Shown piece by piece: positions 5,956 to 13,222 of a DNA stretch of 13,222 bases (position 1 is its first letter; each line of letters begins with the position of its first letter). The position numbers and the translations under genes were made by a program. Where the stretch lies: NCBI GenBank assembly GCA_016208665.1, contig JACQXT010000110.1:1-13222 (forward strand), in the 5' to 3' direction. This DNA comes from Chitinivibrionia bacterium. Its GTDB lineage: Bacteria; Krumholzibacteriota; Krumholzibacteriia; WVZY01. Under the pieces are notes generated by a model that ran no database searches, was not told the DNA's origin, and worked only from the letters and a program-made list of their open reading frames with translations.

Positions 5956-8460
5956 ATGAGAGACCAGACCTTATCAGTATTTGGTATCATGGCCCCAGCG
6001 AAGTTCCGGCCGTCAGGGCCCGGCCAGCAGGCACTCCGCAATTCAAGCATCAGGATTTTCCCTTTCATTCTTTCGCTTCTCGTCATCTCCCTCGGCGCCG
6101 CGGCCACAGTCAATGCCGAGTGGGATGAGAACGGCAACCTCGCCACTATCTCGAACGACCACCGCACCGAACCAAGAATCCTCCTGGCCGATGACGGCAA
6201 TCTGATCGTGGTCTGGCAGGACAAGCGAGCGGGCAATTTCGACATCTATGCAAACAAGATCGACGTGCACGGCAACCGCCTGTGGGGATCGGCGGGAGTG
6301 GCCATTTGCACGGATGTGAGCAGCATCCAGCGTAATGCCAAGCTGGTTTCGGACGGCGACGGAGGCGCAATCATCGCATGGGAAGATTATCGCCAGAACA
6401 TGTCAATCTATGCCCAGCGCGTCGATTCGGACGGCACGGTGCGTTGGACCGCCGATGGCGTGGGAATTTGCACTAACGGGGCGGTGCAGGAAGCGCCTTC
6501 GCTGACCCCGGACGGCAGCGGCGGCGCCATCATTGCCTGGCATGATCTGCGCGCCGGCAGCATGGAACATGACATATACGCCCAGCGAGTCAACGCCTAC
6601 GGCACTGTGCAGTGGACGGCCGACGGCGTGGTCGTCTGCAATACGAGCGGCATGCAATTCGGGCCGCAGGTAGCCACGGATGACAATGGAGGCGCATTCA
6701 TCACGTGGGATGACTATAGCCTTGGCGCCCCGCAGATTTTTGCCCAACGAATGAACTCCTCCGGGGTCGGCCAATGGGCGGCGAACGGAATTCAGATTGC
6801 CTCTTCGGCCTTCAGCCAGTTCGACCAGGTAATCGTCCCGGACGAATTGGGAGGCGCGATCGTTGCATTCTCGGAGTATGCGGCCTCGAATTACGATCTC
6901 TATGCTTGCAAGATTTCCTCCGCGGGCGGCACCGTGTGGCTGCACTCCATATGCGCCGCATCCGGCGATCAGCAATACCCGGAGATCGCTTCCGACGGTT
7001 ACGCGGGGGCCGTCATTGCGTGGAGCGACAACCGAAACAGCGACGGCTGGAACAATATCTACGCCCAGCGGGTCGACTACGCCGGCTCGACGAAGTGGAC
7101 CGCAAACGGCGTCTCGGTATGCGCCGCCATCGGCGCACAGACTTCGCCGCGGATCGCGGAAGACGGATCGGGCGGCGCCTTCATCGCGTGGACCGACGGC
7201 CGCGTGCTCAAAACGGACGTGTACGCTCAGAAGCTCGACGCATCGGGCGTTCCCAAATGGCAATCGGACGGCGTAGCGGCGGGCGCGACCGACCGCCAGC
7301 AGGAAAAGCCGGCGATAGCGCCGGACGGGCAGGGCGGAGCCGTCGCCGTGTGGCAGGATTTTCGCGACGGCGCTTTTTACGACGTTTATGCGCAGCGCGT
7401 GGAACGGAACGGTTATTGGGGTTACCCCTCTCCTTCGATAAGCGATGTCCGCGACATTCCGGGCGACGAGGGTGGACTCGTGAACCTCGCCTGGGATGCA
7501 AGCCGTCTCGACCCGTGGCCAAACGAATCGATCACCGAATACTCGATCTGGCGCGCCATCAGCCACGCGGAAGCAGCCGCGATGGCCGCCCGCGGCATCC
7601 CGCTCGTCGCCGGCGGCGCTTCGATGCCGTGCGCGCTTCAGGAACCGTTGACGAGAATCGAGACGGTGGGATCTCAAACGTTCTACTGGAAGTTCGTAAC
7701 AACGGCGCCGGCTTACTATCTCGAATCATACGCCGAAGACGTTCCGACTGCATTCGACTCGACAGCCGTCTCCCCGGAAGACCACTATTTCCAGGTGATC
7801 GCCCACACGAGCACGCCGACGATCTTCTGGGTATCCGAGCCTGACAGCGGCTATTCCGTCGACAATCTCGCCCCGACCGCGCCGGCAATGCTCATGGGTC
7901 TGCAAAGCATCGCGCCGGAGGGACTCGAGTTGATATGGAACGCGAACGCCGCACCGGATATCGGCGGGTACCGCGTCTATCGCGGTACGAGCGAGGATTT
8001 CGTCCCCGGTCCGGGAAATCTGATCGCTTCCCCCGCGGACACGACCGCGTTCGACGACGAATGGCGGTGGGACGGCGGATACTACTACAAGGCTTCTGCC
8101 GTTGACGTCCACGGCAACGAGAGCGGATATGCCGTACTCGTCCCTGCCGAGGTCACGGGCATAACCGCTTCCGGCGCGCCGCCGGCAACGCATCTCATGC
8201 AAAACTATCCCAACCCGTTCAAGCCGTCGACGACCATTTCCTTCGGTTTGAATGAAACGGGAAACGCGGCGCTCGAGATCTATGATGTATCGGGGCGGCT
8301 GGTGCGTGTGCTTGTCGACCGCATGCTCGATGCCGGAAATCATCGGGAGACGTGGGACGGCAGGGATGCTTCAGGCGGAAAAGCGGCGAGCGGCGTGTAC
8401 TTCTACCGCTTGAAAACCGAACGCTTCGAGAAGACGCGAAAGATGATATTGTTGAGATAA
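5956..8460 (+). CDS. Secreted eight-repeat propeller-like protein with FN3 domains and C-terminal sorting domain
   Basis: An 834-aa protein. The hydrophobic stretch at about 34-54, ending in VNA, is a signal peptide after a long N-region; an internal ATG at 5989 could give a shorter one. Eight repeats of about 51-56 residues run from about 71 to 490, each near the pattern DGxGGAxIAWxDxR...DIYAQRVDxxGxxxWTADGV, suggesting an eight-bladed beta-propeller. Two FN3-like regions follow (about 495-637 and 640-735). Residues 745-834 form a FlgD-Ig/T9SS type A sorting domain: MQNYPNPFKPSTTISF, then YDVSGRLVRVL, WDGRDASG and GVYFYRL, ending KMILLR. It is probably exported, and moved across the outer membrane or anchored there. 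The ligand is unknown. AAGGAG at 5943-5948 lies 7 bases before the ATG. Confidence 0.85.
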   Translation: MRDQTLSVFGIMAPAKFRPSGPGQQALRNSSIRIFPFILSLLVISLGAAATVNAEWDENGNLATISNDHRTEPRILLADDGNLIVVWQDKRAGNFDIYANKIDVHGNRLWGSAGVAICTDVSSIQRNAKLVSDGDGGAIIAWEDYRQNMSIYAQRVDSDGTVRWTADGVGICTNGAVQEAPSLTPDGSGGAIIAWHDLRAGSMEHDIYAQRVNAYGTVQWTADGVVVCNTSGMQFGPQVATDDNGGAFITWDDYSLGAPQIFAQRMNSSGVGQWAANGIQIASSAFSQFDQVIVPDELGGAIVAFSEYAASNYDLYACKISSAGGTVWLHSICAASGDQQYPEIASDGYAGAVIAWSDNRNSDGWNNIYAQRVDYAGSTKWTANGVSVCAAIGAQTSPRIAEDGSGGAFIAWTDGRVLKTDVYAQKLDASGVPKWQSDGVAAGATDRQQEKPAIAPDGQGGAVAVWQDFRDGAFYDVYAQRVERNGYWGYPSPSISDVRDIPGDEGGLVNLAWDASRLDPWPNESITEYSIWRAISHAEAAAMAARGIPLVAGGASMPCALQEPLTRIETVGSQTFYWKFVTTAPAYYLESYAEDVPTAFDSTAVSPEDHYFQVIAHTSTPTIFWVSEPDSGYSVDNLAPTAPAMLMGLQSIAPEGLELIWNANAAPDIGGYRVYRGTSEDFVPGPGNLIASPADTTAFDDEWRWDGGYYYKASAVDVHGNESGYAVLVPAEVTGITASGAPPATHLMQNYPNPFKPSTTISFGLNETGNAALEIYDVSGRLVRVLVDRMLDAGNHRETWDGRDASGGKAASGVYFYRLKTERFEKTRKMILLR

Positions 8461-8476
8461 GGATCCATGGCGTGTC

Positions 8477-8604
8477 GAGCGCGGGCGGGGGATGGGGATC
8501 GACGGCGACTCCGCAGCGTGCCGGCCGGACATGCTTGAGGATTGGGATCGAATTATCACGCAGGCCGCGAGGACCAGCCGGCGGTCCCCATGCCCCGCCC
8601 GCTC
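8477..8604. repeat. Long GC-rich inverted repeat between convergent genes
   Basis: The left arm at 8477-8499 (begins GAGCGCGGGCGG) and the right arm at 8584-8604 (ends CCCGCCCGCTC) are complementary over 19 pairs, with one mismatch and a two-base bulge, and enclose about 84 bp. The element fills most of the 163-bp gap between the stop codons of two converging genes. It could act as a bidirectional transcription barrier or fold as a structured RNA. No T-tract follows either arm. The gap holds no convincing gene. Confidence 0.5.
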
Positions 8605-8623
8605 GCCCTCCGCCTCCCTCCGC

Positions 8624-9732
8624 TCACCACTTGATAACAACCTTCGGGTGCGCGAGTATCCGTTTCTCGAAATCCGCCGGCTCGTAGTCGTCGATATGCA
8701 CGATCGTGTCCTTGCCCTTGTTGAGGATCACGTTGAAGATCTTTTCCTGGATGTGGTTCTCCTTCGATTCGAGAAGGTTCCGCGTGAGGTCCCAGGTCTG
8801 GAAGATCCGCCTGCCGATGACGCTGTGCATGTCGATGCCGCGCACGATGACGCGCGAGAGATCCTCGATCTTGAAATCCCCGGTCTTCATGCCGAAGAGA
8901 ATCACCTTGCCGCCGCGGCGCACGGACTGGAGGGCGTTGTTGACGGACGAGTTGAACCCCGACATCTCGATCGCGACGTCGACGCCGCCTCCGCCGAACG
9001 ACCACACCCGATCGACGACTGCGGGATCGCTCTTCCATGTTTCCTTTCCCGGCTTGAAACGCACCATGGCGTCCACGCCGAGCTTCTCCGCGAGGTCCGC
9101 GTTCTGCTCGTTGGGTTCGATGCCGATGATTTTGGACGCGCCGAGGGCCCGCGCCACAAGAATCGTGAAGAGTCCGATGGTGCCGCATCCGAAGATGGCG
9201 ACGCTCTTGCCGCCGAGGTCCACTTTGGTGCATGAGTGAACGGCGTTTCCGAACGGCTCCTGGATGGCGCCGACCATTTTCCTGCGGCGAAGCAGCCGTC
9301 GCGCGAGATGCCGATGATCTTCTCGTCGGCGCACACGTGCGTGTCGCCGATCAGGCACTGGCGGCACTTGCCGCAGATGATGTGCGACTCCGTGGAAACG
9401 ATTTCCTTTGCCTTGTAGCCGTAGTGGCCCCTCGCGACCGATCCGGCTTCGACCACTTCCCCCAGGAGCTCGTGTCCGATGATGCGCGCGGTCTTCTTTT
9501 CCGTCTTGAGCGAATTGTAGATCATTCCCTTGAACGATTGCCGGAACCAGATGCCGCGATCCGAGCCGCAGAATCCCGAGTAGATCACCTTGATCAGCGC
9601 CTTGTCCGCGTCGAGCGGTTCCTTGCGCTCGTCAAGAACCGGCTTCGGCATGCGCACCTTGCGGAGCCCTTTGGTCTTTTCCCAGACGTCCTTGCCTTTG
9701 TCGAACACCAGCGCCCACATCTCGTCCTTCAT
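8624..9732 (-). pseudogene. tdh: L-threonine 3-dehydrogenase-like zinc dehydrogenase, frame-broken with internal loss
   Basis: Medium-chain zinc alcohol dehydrogenase family, closest in style to Tdh (threonine to 2-amino-3-ketobutyrate, NAD-dependent). The first part runs from 9732 and contains the catalytic-zinc motifs GFCGSD and GHE, plus the four-Cys structural zinc site (CGKCRQCLIGDTHVC). It reads to GISRDGCFA near 9285. The second part resumes in another frame as AIQEPFGNAVH, then the Rossmann motif GCGTIG and a Tdh-like tail ending VVIKW. In Tdh about 22 residues separate GCFAE from the PFGNAVH block. Here only about 6 do, so roughly 17 codons (a number of bases equal to 1 mod 3) are missing and the frame is shifted. 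The ATG overlaps the miaB stop (ATGA, 9729-9732). The protein is probably inactive unless this is an assembly error. Confidence 0.75.
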
Positions 9733-11078
9733 AGTCGCACCCTTTCTTCTTGTTTGCCGCCGCTCTTCCCAACCGCTGAGCCGAAGAGCGTGCCGCCCTT
9801 CGCCCGGTCGATGCGCACTCGCACCATGTCTCCTCTCGCATATCCGTCATTCTGAAAAACCGTAGTCTTGAACGTGTCGGTCCGTCCGGTCAGGCAGCCC
9901 GGATATTTCGGCAGCGCGCCCTCCGCGAGGACGTCGAACACCTGTCCGACGAGCCGCTTGTTTATTTCGCCTGTGATCTTCTTCTGCAGCTCCACCAACA
10001 GGACGATCCGCTCGGTCTTTTTCTCCGCGGGGACGTCGTCCTTGAAATGCTTTGCCGCGTATGTGCCTTTTCGCTCGGAGTATTTGAAAATGAACGCGGC
10101 GTCGAATGCGATCTCCTCCATCGCCTTGAACGTGTCCTCGAACTCCGCGTCCGTTTCGCCGGGGAACCCGACGATGGCGTCGGTCGTGAGCGCGATGCCG
10201 GGAATGCGGCTCCGCATCTTCGCGGCGAGGTCCTTGAACTCCTCAATTGTATACGTGCGTTTCATGAGATCGAGCACGCGGTTGTTTCCGGCCTGGAGCG
10301 GCAGGTGAACGTGCTTGCACATCTTGGGATGCCCTGCCACGAGATCCAGCAGGTCGTCCGGAAAATCCTTCGGGTGCGGCGCCGTGAAGCGCACGCGCTC
10401 GATGCCGTCGATATCGGCGACCATCCGCGCGAGGTCCGCGAAGCCGCACTCGCCGTGGCGGTAGGAGTTCACGTTCTGGCCGAGGAGGAACGCCTGCTTG
10501 TACCCTTCCGCTGCGAGGACGCGCGCCTCTTCTACGATGCCGTGGGGATCGCGGCTCCGTTCGCGCCCCCGCGCGAGCGGGACGACGCAGAACGAGCACA
10601 TGTTGTCGCACCCGCGCATGACGGCGATCCACGCGTTCACGCCCGAGCTCCTGAGCGGATTGACGCCGCCGTACGTCTCGGTTCTCGATAGTTTGAGCGC
10701 GGCGCCTTTGGCGGCTCCGGCGCGCGCGGCTTCTATCATGGCGGGGAGCTGCCGGTAACTGTCGGGGCCGGCGATGAAATCGATCTCGTGATGCGCATCG
10801 AGAAGCTCTTCCCGCAGGTTCTGCGCCATGCAGCCGAGAATGCCCACGGTGAAACCGCGCCGGCGCGCGGCTTTGATCTTCTTGAGCTCCTGCAAGCGGC
10901 CGTAGATCCTGAGGTGCGCGTTCTCGCGGACGGCGCACGTGTTGAGGAGCACGACGTCCGCATTGTCCGCGGTCTTTGTGAGCGCAAAGCCGTTCCCCGA
11001 GAGAATCGAGCCCACGAGCTCGGAGTCGTACTCGTTCATCTGGCAGCCGTAGGTTTCTATGTAGATGTTGAGAGTCAT
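9729..11078 (-). CDS. miaB: tRNA-2-methylthio-N6-dimethylallyladenosine synthase MiaB
   Basis: A 449-aa radical-SAM methylthiotransferase that adds the 2-methylthio group to i6A37 in UNN-decoding tRNAs. All family signatures are present. The N-terminal UPF0004 domain has the three auxiliary-cluster cysteines C12 (ETYGCQMN), C48 (LNTCAVRE) and C83 (GILGCMAQ). The radical-SAM core has C157, C161 and C164 (MRGCDNMCSFC). It also carries LGQNVNSYRHG, the TAPHPKDFPDDL block and GFPGETDAEFEDT. A C-terminal TRAM domain (about residues 375-440) binds tRNA. Length is normal. Its ATG overlaps the mtaB stop and its stop overlaps the dehydrogenase start, both as ATGA, so translation is probably coupled through the operon. 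The substrate i6A is made by MiaA, which is not in this window. Confidence 0.95.
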   Translation of the reverse strand: MTLNIYIETYGCQMNEYDSELVGSILSGNGFALTKTADNADVVLLNTCAVRENAHLRIYGRLQELKKIKAARRRGFTVGILGCMAQNLREELLDAHHEIDFIAGPDSYRQLPAMIEAARAGAAKGAALKLSRTETYGGVNPLRSSGVNAWIAVMRGCDNMCSFCVVPLARGRERSRDPHGIVEEARVLAAEGYKQAFLLGQNVNSYRHGECGFADLARMVADIDGIERVRFTAPHPKDFPDDLLDLVAGHPKMCKHVHLPLQAGNNRVLDLMKRTYTIEEFKDLAAKMRSRIPGIALTTDAIVGFPGETDAEFEDTFKAMEEIAFDAAFIFKYSERKGTYAAKHFKDDVPAEKKTERIVLLVELQKKITGEINKRLVGQVFDVLAEGALPKYPGCLTGRTDTFKTTVFQNDGYARGDMVRVRIDRAKGGTLFGSAVGKSGGKQEERVRL

Positions 11079-12493
11079 GGTTTGTTGATCGCTTCGGCGG
11101 CGGATTCCGCGCCGCGCTCTATGTCAACGAGATCCCCCGCCGCGCGTTCTATTTTGATTAAATCCCCCGCCGCGAGAAGCGCATTCGCCGGGCCGCTCCG
11201 CACGCATTCCCGTATCGCGACGTCGCCGAAACGGTTCGAGAGGCCGCCTGCGTGCTTGGCGCCCACTTTCACATAGTTGTCCGTGAATCCGACAAAATAC
11301 CCGCTCGTCTCGCGCTCCTCGAAGAGGACGCGCACGTTCGTGCCGATGCATCGGGAGTAGTACGCTTCCTTTTTCTCCTCCCCGAGTTCGTGCATGCGCT
11401 CGCTCCGCTCGGCGATCGCTGCGGCGGGCACCTTGTTCTTCATGAGATACGCGGCGGTGCCTTTGCGCGCGGAGAAGCTGAACACGTGTATGTGCGTGAA
11501 CGGAATCCGCGAGACCAGCTCGTACGTCCGCTCGAACGCCTCATCGTCCTCGCCGGGGAATCCCACCATCACGTCGGTCCCCATACCCGCCCCGGGAACG
11601 CGCCCGAGAAAGAGCTCGACGAAATCCTCGAACTCGCGCGCCGTATACCGGCGGCGCATCGCTTCGAGCACGCCGTCGTCCCCGCTCTGGAGCGAGATGT
11701 GGAGGTACGGACAGAGTTTGGGGCCGCCGCGCCCCACATCGTACTCCTCGGGCGCTCCGCCGCTCATATAATCGAACAACCTCTCGTCGATCGTCGTCGG
11801 CTCGATCGAACTCATGCGTATCCGCTCCAATCCCTCGATGCGCGACTGCGCCTCTATCAATTCTACGAGGCCCTTGTCCCGGTCGCGGTACGTCCCGAGG
11901 TTGATGCCGGTGAGAATGATCTCCCGGTGCCCCTCGGCGACGAGCGCGCGCGTCTCGCGCAGGATATCGTCGAAATCCCTGCTTCTCGCCGGTCCGCGGC
12001 TCGTCGGGATAATGCAGAACGAACAGACGAAATCGCACCCTTCCTGGATCTTTATGTTCGCCCTCGTGTGCGACGGGTAGTACCCCGTTCCCGCCACCGA
12101 GAAGCCGTCCCGCGGCATCCGCCGCGTCACGACGACCGCTTCGGGCAGCTTCGCCGGCTCCGGGATGATGCTCGCGAGATCCATCTTGTCGGCGGTGCCG
12201 ATGATATAGTCGATGCCCTCGATCGCGCGCAGCACTTCCGTATCGGTCTGCGCGTAACACCCGACCGCCGCGATGCACGCGTCGGGATTGGCGCGGAGAA
12301 TCGAACGGATTCTTCGCCGGCACTTGGACGCGGCTTGCGACGTCAGGGCGCACGTGTTCACCACGCACAGGTCGGCCTGAGCGCTGTTCTCCGCGACCGC
12401 GTAGCCCTTTTCCATGAAGGAACGGTGGAGATGCGCGGTCTCGGCCTGGTTGAGGCGGCAGCCGAGGGTTTCGAACGCAACGGTGTAGTGCAT
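11075..12493 (-). CDS. mtaB: tRNA t6A37 methylthiotransferase MtaB
   Basis: A 472-aa radical-SAM enzyme that converts t6A37 to ms2t6A37 in ANN-decoding tRNAs. Auxiliary-cluster cysteines are C12 (FETLGCRLNQAE, the MtaB-type variant), C48 (VNTCALTS) and C79 (AVGCYAQT). The radical-SAM triad is C153, C157 and C160 (EGCDFVCSFC). LTGINLGTY and GFPGEDDEAF are also MtaB-like, and MtaB-type GCRLNQ distinguishes it from MiaB's GCQMNE. I place the start at ATG 12493 because the frame upstream is family-unlike and overlaps the preceding gene. No clear ribosome site precedes it. The C-terminus after the TRAM region carries two 10-residue tandem units (441-460). It is followed by miaB with an ATGA overlap. 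Confidence 0.93.
   Translation of the reverse strand: MHYTVAFETLGCRLNQAETAHLHRSFMEKGYAVAENSAQADLCVVNTCALTSQAASKCRRRIRSILRANPDACIAAVGCYAQTDTEVLRAIEGIDYIIGTADKMDLASIIPEPAKLPEAVVVTRRMPRDGFSVAGTGYYPSHTRANIKIQEGCDFVCSFCIIPTSRGPARSRDFDDILRETRALVAEGHREIILTGINLGTYRDRDKGLVELIEAQSRIEGLERIRMSSIEPTTIDERLFDYMSGGAPEEYDVGRGGPKLCPYLHISLQSGDDGVLEAMRRRYTAREFEDFVELFLGRVPGAGMGTDVMVGFPGEDDEAFERTYELVSRIPFTHIHVFSFSARKGTAAYLMKNKVPAAAIAERSERMHELGEEKKEAYYSRCIGTNVRVLFEERETSGYFVGFTDNYVKVGAKHAGGLSNRFGDVAIRECVRSGPANALLAAGDLIKIERAAGDLVDIERGAESAAEAINKP
11114..11173 (-). repeat. Two tandem 30-bp units inside the mtaB 3' end
   Basis: Segments 11144-11173 and 11114-11143 are adjacent and in frame, and agree at 23 of 30 bases. 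They encode AAGDLIKIER followed by AAGDLVDIER (MtaB residues 441-460). This is a local duplication that has since diverged. Confidence 0.8.
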
Positions 12494-12503
12494 TTCGAGC
12501 GTA

Positions 12504-12512
12504 ACTATAGCA
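12504..12512 (-). promoter_or_regulatory. Candidate extended -10 element before mtaB
   Basis: On the minus strand the sequence reads TGCTATAGT, matching the extended -10 pattern TGnTATAAT with one change. Ten bases separate it from the mtaB ATG, so a transcript starting at the usual distance would have almost no leader. No clear -35 is visible and no Shine-Dalgarno precedes the ATG. Confidence 0.35.
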
Positions 12513-12549
12513 AATCCGGAAGGAAAATGATAGCGGCGACGTGAGCGAT

Positions 12550-13222
12550 CTACCTGAGCAACAGCATCTTGCGCGCGAGTATCCGCCCCTCCGCTTCGAA
12601 GCGGTAGAAATAGATACCCGAGCCAGCGGGCCTTCCGCGGCGGTCCGTTCCGTCCCACTCTTCCCGCCAAATCCCGGGTTCATATATCCTATCGCGCACA
12701 ATCGCGACTAGCCCGCCCTGAATATCATAGATGCCCAGAATGACTCGGCTCCGCCGCGACAGGGAGAACTCTATGGAGGTGTTCTTCCTGAACGGATTCG
12801 GGCAGTTCTGGCGAAGCGCGAGCGGAGGAACCGGCATCGTTGCTTCGACGGCATCGGAGACGACTTCCGAGGAATCGGCGCGAAGGAGCGCGAGCACGTA
12901 TTCGTATGTTTTCCCCGGGTGCGCGCCGGCATCGAGATAGCGCCGAACGGAAGGATCGAGCAGGCGATCCCCGGTTGCCGTTATCTCCGTCTGGGTTCCC
13001 GATTCCCTGCGGCGGACTGCGATCCCGGCCATTTCCACATTCGAAAAGAAATCCCACTCGAGCGCCACGCCGTCCGGACCGCCCTCCGCCGAGAAGCTCC
13101 GCACCGCGAGCGTTCCGGGAAGAAACCACCGCGCAAAATAATTGGACGGCTTCGAACCTGCAGAGAGAAATTCTCCGCCTACGAACAGTTCGTACTCCCT
13201 CGCCTCCAGCGCCCGTCCGGGC
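12550..13222 (-). CDS. Sorting-domain (FlgD-Ig/T9SS type A) protein, C-terminal part
   Basis: The frame stays open to the right edge, so the start lies outside the window; about 223 residues are visible. The first half reads like an FN3 or related beta-sandwich: VALEWDFFSNVEMAGIAVRR, then GKTYEYVLALLRADSSEVVS. The last ~88 residues are a C-terminal sorting domain: LRQNCPNPFRKNTSIEFSL, IYDIQGGLVAIV, WDGTDRRGRPAGSGIYFYRF, ending KMLLLR. This closely parallels the end of the 834-aa protein in this window and indicates export to the cell surface or medium. The upstream function is unknown. It precedes mtaB by 56 bp on the same strand and may share its transcript. Confidence 0.85.
   Translation of the reverse strand, partial: PGRALEAREYELFVGGEFLSAGSKPSNYFARWFLPGTLAVRSFSAEGGPDGVALEWDFFSNVEMAGIAVRRRESGTQTEITATGDRLLDPSVRRYLDAGAHPGKTYEYVLALLRADSSEVVSDAVEATMPVPPLALRQNCPNPFRKNTSIEFSLSRRSRVILGIYDIQGGLVAIVRDRIYEPGIWREEWDGTDRRGRPAGSGIYFYRFEAEGRILARKMLLLR

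Noticed and set aside
6403..7677. Long minus-strand open frame (424 codons) opposite the propeller protein
   Set aside because: The plus strand shows a regular repeat protein with signal peptide and sorting tail. The reverse frame is open because of GC-rich codon bias and has no recognisable domain.
9270..9290. Programmed -1 frameshift at the A-run in the dehydrogenase gene
   Set aside because: The GGA AAA context lacks a proper slippery heptamer, and about 17 conserved codons are also missing, which recoding would not explain.
11252..12544. 430-codon plus-strand open frame opposite mtaB
   Set aside because: It mirrors mtaB, whose cysteine motifs are unmistakable. The opposite frame is His/Arg-rich shadow sequence.
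1..13222. tRNA, rRNA or insertion sequence
   Set aside because: No cloverleaf-like sequence, rRNA signature, transposase or terminal inverted repeats with target duplications were seen by eye.

Overview
The window is GC-rich (about 60% by eye) bacterial DNA with tightly packed genes. Two genes, one of them cut by the right edge, encode secreted or surface proteins with the 'QNxPNPF ... KMxLLR' C-terminal FlgD/T9SS-type sorting domain. That signature is common in the FCB superphylum and in poorly cultured lineages near it (Krumholzibacteria-, Eisenbacteria-, Latescibacteria- or Zixibacteria-like). This lineage guess is an inference from protein style, not a measurement. No tRNA, rRNA, CRISPR array or insertion sequence is visible.

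Left part (1-4060, plus strand), an accessory region. It opens with the tail of a MazE-like antitoxin overlapping a complete MazF-type endoribonuclease toxin. Next come a tiny membrane/coiled-coil protein and a MurG-like glycosyltransferase. A 258-bp AT-rich gap follows. It holds five exact-period 19-bp tandem repeats (2018-2112), each built around a palindromic core close to AGTTGCAACT. Just downstream is a two-gene AbiE-like (type IV toxin-antitoxin) module: a 341-aa winged-helix AbiEi-like protein and an ATGA-overlapping AbiEii-like nucleotidyltransferase. The nucleotidyltransferase reading frame appears broken near its C-terminus, so the probable antitoxin looks intact while the toxin is damaged.

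Middle (4061-8460, plus strand): a small two-TM protein, an NTF2/SnoaL-like protein, a cysteine-synthase-family PLP enzyme, and an 834-aa secreted protein with eight ~53-residue propeller-like repeats, two FN3-like domains and a sorting tail. A strong candidate promoter precedes this last gene.

Right part (8624-13222, minus strand): a sorting-domain protein (partial), then mtaB, miaB and a threonine-dehydrogenase-like gene. The last three genes are joined by ATGA overlaps. MtaB and MiaB are the two radical-SAM methylthiotransferases that act on A37 of ANN- and UNN-decoding tRNAs respectively, so this operon pairs both A37 thiomethylations. The dehydrogenase gene has a frame break together with a missing stretch of about 17 codons. 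The convergent gap at 8461-8623 carries a long GC-rich inverted repeat.

No stretch over 300 bases lacks a gene. The most notable item is the 19-bp repeat array before the AbiE-like pair, a candidate multi-site autoregulatory operator.
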